Shown here: piece after piece, positions 57,807-64,000 of the stretch
How the letters are laid out: the number at the start of each line of letters is the position of its first letter
How positions within the stretch are numbered: position 1 is the stretch's first letter
NCBI GenBank assembly: GCA_934045075.1
Contig: OW203747.1
Span: 12,925,894 to 12,989,893 of the forward strand
DNA from: Yponomeuta sedellus
Lineage: Eukaryota; Arthropoda; Insecta; Lepidoptera; Yponomeutidae
DNA length: 64,000 nt
Direction of reading: 5' to 3'
Translations under genes and position numbers: made by a program
The notes under the pieces: generated by a model
The model's input: only the letters and a program-made list of their open reading frames with translations
Database searches by the model: none
Told to the model about the DNA's origin: nothing

Positions 57807-58010
57807 TTCTTTACCTTTGTAAGGCCAATATTACACTATCATGGAAATATGATCATAGATGTAGGACTCATATTTGTATGAAAAATCTATGACGGTGTAA
57901 TGTCAACATAATGATTCATATTGTCTATGATAATAGAAGTATGATCCTATTTGACAGCATGCGTACAATTATGATCATATTTCTAACTTCAGAGTTACTA
58001 GTTGGTAGTT

Positions 58011-60166
58011 TTTTTTTTTTTTTTTTAGTCGAGGTTACTGCCACCGTTTATTGCGTGGCAACCTTTTAGTCATTTTATTTAAAAATTTTCAATTAATCCG
58101 TGTCATTAAAATAGTACATTAAATTTATACAACATTAAAATATAATACAATTAAATAATACAGTTAAAAATTTTACGATTGCGCTTCAAAAATGTTAAAA
58201 TTGGAACAAATTGTCTTAATCTAATGGGTTTTCTTTTATTTATTTGTTTATTCCTTTTTTTTTTTTTTTTTTTCTTTATTCGTTTTGTTTCTTTTCGTTT
58301 TCTTTTAGTTTTCTTCCTTTCATTTCCTTTTTTTTTTTTGTTTGGCTGTTTTTTTTTTTTTTTGGTCGTTTTCATAACCCATTTACAATATTATGTACTG
58401 AGCTTATTTTAATTATGCAATCTAAAAATTATAAAAATATAGTCTAAACAATAAAAATAAAAAATAGTAAATTTTTTTTTTAAAATAATCTTGTTTTTTT
58501 TTTTTTTTTTCCTAAGTTATATTCTATATACAAAGTCGTAGTTCTAATTTAGACTGTATGTCATGATAAATTGCGTTATCCCCGGCGCCTTATCTCTGTC
58601 TACTCCGTCGAGTAGTCACAAGCAAGGCGCCGGGGTACAATATAAAATTAACTATAAGTGGTACAATACTAAATTAACTATAATTGGTACTTTTAAAATG
58701 GATTAAAGTTATTCGAGATAAGCCTACGCTCTCGCTCGGCCCGTACCAAAAGTTTATTTAGAAGAAGAGAGAAAAAAAAAAAAAAAAATAAATAATAATA
58801 GAGTTAAGGGTATATAGCACGCCCGGGTTAAGACCGGCCCCCATTCGCCCTTGCGGCCGCGCGCGTCACCCCCAGGGCGAAGGCAAGGAAGGTCTCTCGA
58901 CTCTTGGAGTCGGCCATAAAGGCGGCGAACGCCTCGCACCTCATCGCTCCTCCCAGGCGTATCTCGCAATCGGCCCTAGCAGCTCCAAAACGGGGACACT
59001 CCTCCAGCAGGTGCTCCAGCGTTTCGGGAGTCTCGTCATCACAGATGCAGGACGGACTCCCCGCGAGCTTGAACCTGTGGAGGTACGCTCGAAAGCCGCC
59101 GTGCCCCGTAAGGAGCTGCGCCTTGGCATTGCACATTGTGAATTTGCCAAGGACTTTGTGGGCCGATGCGACGTCCGGGAAGAACAGCGAGGTGACGCGG
59201 CCTGTGGCAGACTCGCTGTAGCGAGCCTGCCACTTTGCCACTGTCTCCCGTCTCACCTGCAGTTTTGCGTGTGAGACGGGATACAGGTCATAGGCTGCCG
59301 CGTCTTTGCGAGACAACGCCGCCCTCTTGGCCAACTCGTCCGCGCGTTCATTGCCGGGGATCCCGACGTGGGCCTTGATCCAGTAAAACCGGATCAGGCC
59401 CCCGTTTTCCTGAATGTGCGCCAGCTGGCCGTGGATCTTCACGGCCAGCGGGTGTGTGGGCGAGGTACTCCTGAGCAACTCCAGAGCGGATCTGGAGTCG
59501 CTCAGAACACCCGCCCTGATGGGAGCGGGACCCCCGGCAACGAGGTCGAGAGCCTTAGAGATCGCCACCATCTCCGCTTGGAAGACGGAGGCGAATCCCT
59601 CCAGCCTGAACCCCCTGGTGCGGACCTCAGCGCCGCCCTTCCACAGTGTGACCGCTCCCCCCACCTTGCCCTCGATCTTACTGCCGTCCGTGTAGGCCCT
59701 GGGCCAGTCGTCGGGCACCTTACCGAGCTCCTCCACGCTGGCCACCTCCTCAAACTCCACCGGAGTTCTAAGAGCGGGGTGTGCCAGCGCGAACGGGCTG
59801 CATCGGTGCTCGACTTCCCGGCCCGGGAGCGGGGCGAAGGGCCTCCCCCTCTTCAGCTCATAAAGTTGAAGGGCCTCCTCGGCCCTTAGGTCGAGGGGGA
59901 GGATCCTCGCCAGGAGGACGGCAGCAGTGAGGGAGGTGGTGCGATGGGCCTTAGCGATGCGGATCGCGAAGGCCCTGGTCACCCTGTCGAGCACGGCCCT
60001 GGGGCCCGCACGTTGCGCGACAGGCGCCCAGACGTTGGCCGCATAGAGGATGGTAGGCTCGATGACGGTAGTGTAGAGCAGCCGGACGATATCGGCATTT
60101 AAGCCCCAAGTCGCCCTGGCCGCTCTAGACACCATCTGGAACCTAGCCATAGCTTTGCCGCAGACC
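58011..60166 (-). mobile_element. RNase H-bearing LINE, 5'-truncated, 13-bp TSD
   Basis: It is flanked by CTAGTTGGTAGTT at 57998-58010 and 60167-60179. The coding end (58828-60150) is GC-rich. The 3' UTR (58011-58827) is A/T-rich with several homopolymer runs and ends in a poly-A read on the minus strand. A 25-bp direct repeat of the target (60167-60191 and 60192-60216) lies just outside. Confidence 0.8.
58828..60150 (-). CDS. LINE ORF2 C-terminal part with RNase H domain
   Basis: A 440-codon open frame lacks the endonuclease and RT because the copy is truncated. Residues about 1-130 are the segment after RT (VIEPTILYAANVWAPVAQRA, RAFAIRIAKAHRTTS). Residues about 165-300 are RNase H, with YTDGSKIEGKVGGAV (D), FQAEMVAISKAL (E), LSDSRSALELL (D) and WIKAHVGIPGNERADELAKR (H and D), so the catalytic set is complete. 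The C-terminus has a Cys/His knuckle (CICDDETPETLEHLLEECPR). The 3' part of this layout is shared with R1/I-group LINEs. The frame is intact but cannot be autonomous. Confidence 0.8.
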   Translation of the reverse strand: MARFQMVSRAARATWGLNADIVRLLYTTVIEPTILYAANVWAPVAQRAGPRAVLDRVTRAFAIRIAKAHRTTSLTAAVLLARILPLDLRAEEALQLYELKRGRPFAPLPGREVEHRCSPFALAHPALRTPVEFEEVASVEELGKVPDDWPRAYTDGSKIEGKVGGAVTLWKGGAEVRTRGFRLEGFASVFQAEMVAISKALDLVAGGPAPIRAGVLSDSRSALELLRSTSPTHPLAVKIHGQLAHIQENGGLIRFYWIKAHVGIPGNERADELAKRAALSRKDAAAYDLYPVSHAKLQVRRETVAKWQARYSESATGRVTSLFFPDVASAHKVLGKFTMCNAKAQLLTGHGGFRAYLHRFKLAGSPSCICDDETPETLEHLLEECPRFGAARADCEIRLGGAMRCEAFAAFMADSKSRETFLAFALGVTRAAARANGGRS

Positions 60167-60597
60167 CTAGTTGGTAGTTAGCCAGTGTCGGCTAGTTGGT
60201 AGTTAGCCAGTGTCGGCTAGGTCTACCTCACGATGGGCTGGTTAAGAGAGCGGAATAGGAGGTGATGTGAATGGACTTACTTGGTGATGGTGGATGATGG
60301 CTCGCTTTAGCTGTTGGGTAGATGATGAGAGGTGATGGATGAGCTGATGCGTCCAGCGTACGGAGAACTTTCCTGCACTGTTCACTTATAGTCTAATATT
60401 GTCAATATATTGTTCGTTGAGCTGATAAAGTTTCTTGGTCACCAAAATGTTTATCACTTCACGAGAATTCGAGCACTTATCACGCGCGTATGTCACAGTG
60501 CGAATGTGTATGCAGATGGCTGGATAAATTAGTAGCGAGCGAGCGGCACGAGCGACGGCACCGGAGCGACAAGAATAATGAACAATGAGTAACCACC

Positions 60598-60900
60598 TCA
60601 GAACACAAAAATCACAGATTCATGATTACGTCGCGTCGATTCTCGCGCGAACACTAGTAGATGATCTTTTGCACTGATTGGACATTTTAAATGAGTTTTT
60701 GTTTTGAAATGATTCACAATATAATAGTTAAATACGTCTCCGTCCATACGGAGGTACATTTTGTAGGACTTTAAGTCTTCCAGTCTAAGTTCTTCTAGTA
60801 CTATGTTCATGACTCCTATCTCTGATTGCCTCGCAATCCACGGTCTAACCCAAACACACCGATTGTTCCTTTTTTTATTCTTTCCTTTTTTCTCAACCTC
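60598..60900 (-). pseudogene. HARBI1-like transposase N-terminal remnant
   Basis: In one minus-strand frame the codons read KKRNNRCVWVRPWIARQSEI and continue MNIVLEELRLEDLKSYKMYL then RMDGDVFNY. This is the conserved region just before the DDE nuclease of Harbinger proteins (VRPW, LRMD, F). It then degenerates and stops at 60598. No DDE motifs remain. It supports calling the surrounding TAA-flanked element PIF/Harbinger. Confidence 0.65.
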
Positions 60901-61206
60901 AGGGCAATTACTATAATTGCGCTCGTAGCGATGGAAAACGGAGCTAAATTGGTATGCATTTTCATTACCTATGACGTGGATATGACCTTATATGTAATAT
61001 GCAATTAAAGAGCAGCATCAAAGAAAAAAATGATCCTAGAATTTGACAGATATGACATCATATTTCTATGATGAATATATGATAGTCTAATATCGACCTA
61101 AGACAATTCACTAATGCTCTGGCATTGAAAGTTATTGATGGCAATATACGTATCGGTGGCAACTGATGTATTAGATTGAATGCTTACTTATTAATTATTA
61201 ACAACT

Positions 61207-61400
61207 AGCTGACCCAGCGAACTTCGTCCCGCCTAACAGTCGGATCTCAAATTTTTTTTCTCCGTAAGAACCATCCTCGTACTTCAGGGAATATTCTAAA
61301 AAAAGAATTGGCGAAATCGGTTCAGCTGCTCTCGAGATTGGCGCTTACCAACACATTCAGCGATTCATTTTTATAGACACTCACGTTTAAGTACGGTCAC
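61207..61400 (-). mobile_element. Helitron-like fragment
   Basis: On + it starts ACTAGCTGACCCAGCGAACT and continues CGTCCCGCC, the reverse of the CTAG|T end of a common insect Helitron. The 5' end is not defined. Confidence 0.55.
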
Positions 61401-61449
61401 CGCCGTAGTATATGCCAAGACCCCCTAGTTTTTAATTATAAATTACTTT

Positions 61450-61595
61450 TTCGATATCAACCCTTGTATGTCACCAATGCTGAGGCACGGGTCTCTTCCT
61501 GCATCGCAGGAAGGTTAGGCCACACTCCACCACGGGGGCCAAGTCGGGGTTGGTGGAGGATTGTCAGACAGTGACGGGTCTTATGTCAGAAGTAT

Positions 61596-61643
<48 letters not shown>

Positions 61644-62230
61644 TTATTTGCAGCCACAAAGATACAATACACATAACACAATGTAACACGATATTATAAT
61701 AATACAGACAAATAATAAAAGAAAGAACAAAGAAAAATTTAATAAAACAAAGAATACGATTTAAAACAAACATTTACAATTTAGAAGGGCATTGTATCTC
61801 CGCAGCCACAAACAGGTAGCTGACTCAGCATTTGCTGCAGGCTGGGCCTGCAACACTGATTTTCAGTCAGCACCTATTCTTCAATTTATACATACATTAA
61901 GTAATATACCTACATACAGATCTTACATAAAAATTAATATTTATTGCATAATAACTACCACAAGACTTTTGTAAGGCAATTCAATAATGCTTTTGACATT
62001 TAATGAGAGTTTAATATATAAGTACGTATGTGTATAAAGAAAGAAAGACATTTATTATAGCAACAAGACACATCAGAGAAACAAAAAACCACAAAATTAA
62101 CACAACATGAGCACAACAGAAATTAACCAAATATACAAATAAACGAAACAAAAAAACACACAAATAGCTTTCGCCTGTGGTGCGTCTAAATTGCCACAAA
62201 AGGCAGCTGACTCAGCGTATCGTGAATAAT
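61450..62230. mobile_element. R copy, (GA)n and LINE 3' UTR fragments
   Basis: Forward R start (61450-61593) is followed by a (GA)n run (61599-61640). Two reverse LINE 3' UTR fragments follow, each beginning GACATTTATT and containing GCTGACTCAGC (about 61640-61880 and 62045-62220). No gene is seen. Confidence 0.6.
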
Positions 62231-62286
62231 TCAGAAATAGCGTAATGTTTCTCTCACTTTTGTGACATAATGCTACTTCTTTGGTG

Positions 62287-62645
62287 CGTTCCGAGATGCG
62301 ATGAAATCGATTATAGTGCCAATCCATATGAGTGCAGTAGGCACAAAAGCCCTATTTCGTGCGAGATACTTTGGGACTACTAATTTTGGTCGGATTCGCG
62401 CTGTAATCGATTTCATCTCATCTCGGAACGCAGGGCTTGATATCCCCGAGCACAATATGGCGGGCTATTCGAATTCCTTCACTGTGACAGCGGTTCGTCT
62501 GTGGAACGCTTCACCTGTGAACATTCGCCAGTCTCCTTCTGTGGACGTGTTTAGAGATAAGGTTCATGTCATGACCATTACTTTGGGCTTCAATAGAGTT
62601 ATCCAGTATCTATGTAGTATTATATTATATTATTTTATGTAAGTA
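62287..62645 (+). mobile_element. LINE ORF2 C-terminal fragment with inverted repeat
   Basis: Codons near 62455-62570 read MAGYSNSFTVTAVRLWNASP followed by VNIRQSPS. That is the typical end of many LINE RT proteins (RLWN.LP). Upstream, a 28-bp inverted repeat (GCGTTCCGAGATG at about 62287 and CATCTCGGAACGC at about 62419-62431) frames the first part. Dead copy. Confidence 0.6.
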
Positions 62646-63237
62646 ATATTGATTATTAGTATGTACGAGTATGTAGATTGCAGTAAATATCGTTGGTCAC
62701 GCCAAACATGTATTTTATCTCTTCGATTAAGTGGACTGTATTTTTGGTACGTACAATTGAACAAGGGGAGGAATATAGGGGTGAGAAAAGGAACACGCAG
62801 CACATACCTCGCTAAGCGGCATCCAGGGGACGTGATCTCTCCAGCTAAGGCGGCAGCTGCCGCGGCGGGCCCACCGCCCACACAAACAGTGATTGAAGAT
62901 GTTTCACAATCAAATCCTTCTCAATAGCACTCGCGGAGGGCGCGACACACTTCACAGGGGTGGTTAAATACCAAAAAGCGTCAATTAAGCGGTTAACAAC
63001 GATATTAGCGAATTTGCTAGAACCGCGGCGGTTGAGGTCCAAATGTGAACTAACTGCAGTCGTTCGCCGCCAGGTGGCGCTGGCAGCGCATAGCGACGAC
63101 GTCATGCATGCGTGTTTAAGGTGCAGGAAAAAACATGGAAAGGAACGTACCATTGAATATTTAATAGTTTATGATAGACTAAGTAATTTGGCGTTACCAA
63201 TCGTACTATTTTATATACGTATGTGTATTTAACATAA
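62646..63237. other. Stretch without supported gene
   Basis: ORFs of 80-100 codons occur on both strands, but I see no motif, splice support or repeat match. A GC-rich patch (62830-63080) contrasts with the surroundings. Confidence 0.4.
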
Positions 63238-63368
63238 CATTTACATACAGGTAAATACATTGCTTCTGGGCCCACACTAGGACACCCTGTGTCGTGGGAA
63301 CCAGAAACAACGACATCACAAACATGTAAACATCCAAGACCTGGGGTTTTTTTTGTTATCAGCCGGGA
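63238..63368 (-). mobile_element. tRNA-SINE C, head truncated
   Basis: Tail and middle are almost the same as in 24600-24740 (ACTAGGACACCCTGTGTCGT, AACGACATCACAAACATG). The copy ends at the first bases of the B box. Confidence 0.7.
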
Positions 63369-63584
63369 TTCTATTTAAATTATATTTGTATAATTTAGTT
63401 AACCTAGTTTATGTCATAATCATACATACATATAACCTATGTACTCGTAGGTATGTAATAATCCCTCCTATTGTTTACTGGCACTACCCCTTTCACTGTC
63501 CGCATTATTGTGGGTTAGCTGGAAGAAAATACTATCTAGTATTAAGCTCGCCTTTATAGTGTTTTCTAAGGCTAACACGACATA

Positions 63585-63716
63585 TACACTAGACATAATA
63601 AAAACTGTTTTTATATGGATTTTATTTCTTTATTTTTCTTCTTTATTTTATATTTTGAAACGTCGGAAAAATGTAAAATAAATGAGTAAAATACGTATAA
63701 AAACAGTTTTTATTAA
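63585..63716. mobile_element. 132-bp MITE (AATAAAAACTGTTTTTATA ends)
   Basis: TAATAAAAACTGTTTTTATA is mirrored by TATAAAAACAGTTTTTATTA. Flanking CTAAGGCTAACACGA also occurs beside the hairpin at 55657-55693. Confidence 0.6.
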
Positions 63717-63772
63717 GCTCGCCTTTGTACAAATTTAAAAACATATTTAGCACGGTGCATTTAGTGCATTAA

Positions 63773-63910
63773 GGGCTGATTTTTCAATAGTCCAGTAACT
63801 TTTATCTGAGGAATAAAAATGGCGGTTTGACATAATTTTCATACATAAGCTGTCAAACCGCCCTTTTTATTCCTCAGATAAAAGTTATCTGACTATTGAA
63901 AAATCAGCCC
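63773..63910. mobile_element. 138-bp hairpin MITE with TAA target duplication
   Basis: The arms are nearly perfect over about 60 bp (GGGCTGATTTTTCAATAGTC to GGCGGTTTGACA), with a loop of about 20 bases. They lie between TAA at 63770-63772 and 63911-63913. PIF/Harbinger (Tourist)-type by ends and duplication. Confidence 0.8.
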
Positions 63911-64000
63911 TAAAAATAATATAATTTGTACAAATTTGTTTTTTGTGCAATAAAGAATTTTCATTCAATCAAAATGCTCATGCAAAGAAATAATCGTCTT

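Larger units (their letters stand above)
57823..61098. mobile_element. PIF/Harbinger element with nested LINE
   Basis: Ends GGCCAATATTACACTATCAT and the complement ATGATAGTCTAATATCGACC match at 17 of 20 bases. They are flanked by TAA at 57820-57822 and 61099-61101. Without the LINE and its duplicate (58011-60179) the element is about 1.1 kb. It encodes a transposase remnant on the minus strand. Confidence 0.75.

Noticed and set aside
59368..59889. 173-codon plus-strand ORF
   Set aside because: Antisense to the RNase H-bearing LINE frame, which has clear motifs; no motif on this strand.
62649..63153. ORFs of about 90-100 codons on both strands, one with an Ala-rich run
   Set aside because: No recognisable domain and no match to ARMT1's expected remaining sequence; not supported as exons.

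Overview
This is a stretch of an insect nuclear genome, almost certainly a moth or butterfly. The evidence is small exons bounded by GT/AG splice sites, an intronic tRNA-Lys, a Lep1-type Helitron (TC...CTAG inserted between A and T), CR1-like, RTE-like and R1-like LINEs of the kind common in Lepidoptera, many short terminal-inverted-repeat elements, and tRNA-derived SINEs. Nothing suggests a prokaryote, virus or plasmid.

Three host genes can be read, all on the + strand. (1) Positions 1047-24270 hold the last eight recognisable coding exons of a C2H2 zinc-finger gene whose 5' part lies outside the window. Its introns hold two nested LINEs, a THAP-domain pseudogene on the other strand, a 106-bp minisatellite made from one of its own zinc-finger exons, and a 3.2-kb tetranucleotide array. 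(2) Positions 35973-38487 hold a complete nanos-family gene in three coding exons (about 305 aa). Its short first exon can be recovered from a matching splice phase. (3) Positions 48861-57328 hold the first five coding exons (290 codons) of an ARMT1/DUF89-type damage-control phosphatase. A tRNA-Lys(UUU) gene sits in its first intron, and its C-terminal catalytic part lies beyond the window.

The rest is mainly mobile DNA, much of it nested, so relative ages can be read directly. A complete CR1-like LINE (B, - strand, both ORFs open) lies inside a decayed relative (A, + strand). A Tc1/mariner-group transposon with an open two-exon transposase lies inside a palindromic MITE. A LINE with an RNase H domain lies inside a PIF/Harbinger element. 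An R1-like LINE lies inside a dispersed repeat called 'R' here. A 303-bp MITE occurs twice, each time inside another repeat.

The least ordinary signals are five: tRNA-SINE copies integrated as fold-back (inverted dimer or 5'-inverted) units with 12-13 bp target duplications around the whole structure; a second tRNA-derived SINE family sharing its 3' tail with LINE B; the zinc-finger-exon minisatellite that multiplies a splice donor; the very long uninterrupted CTGT array; and a Harbinger-like first exon inside the Tc1/mariner-group element. No CRISPR array, operon or prokaryotic system is present. All repeat family assignments are by eye, without database comparison.
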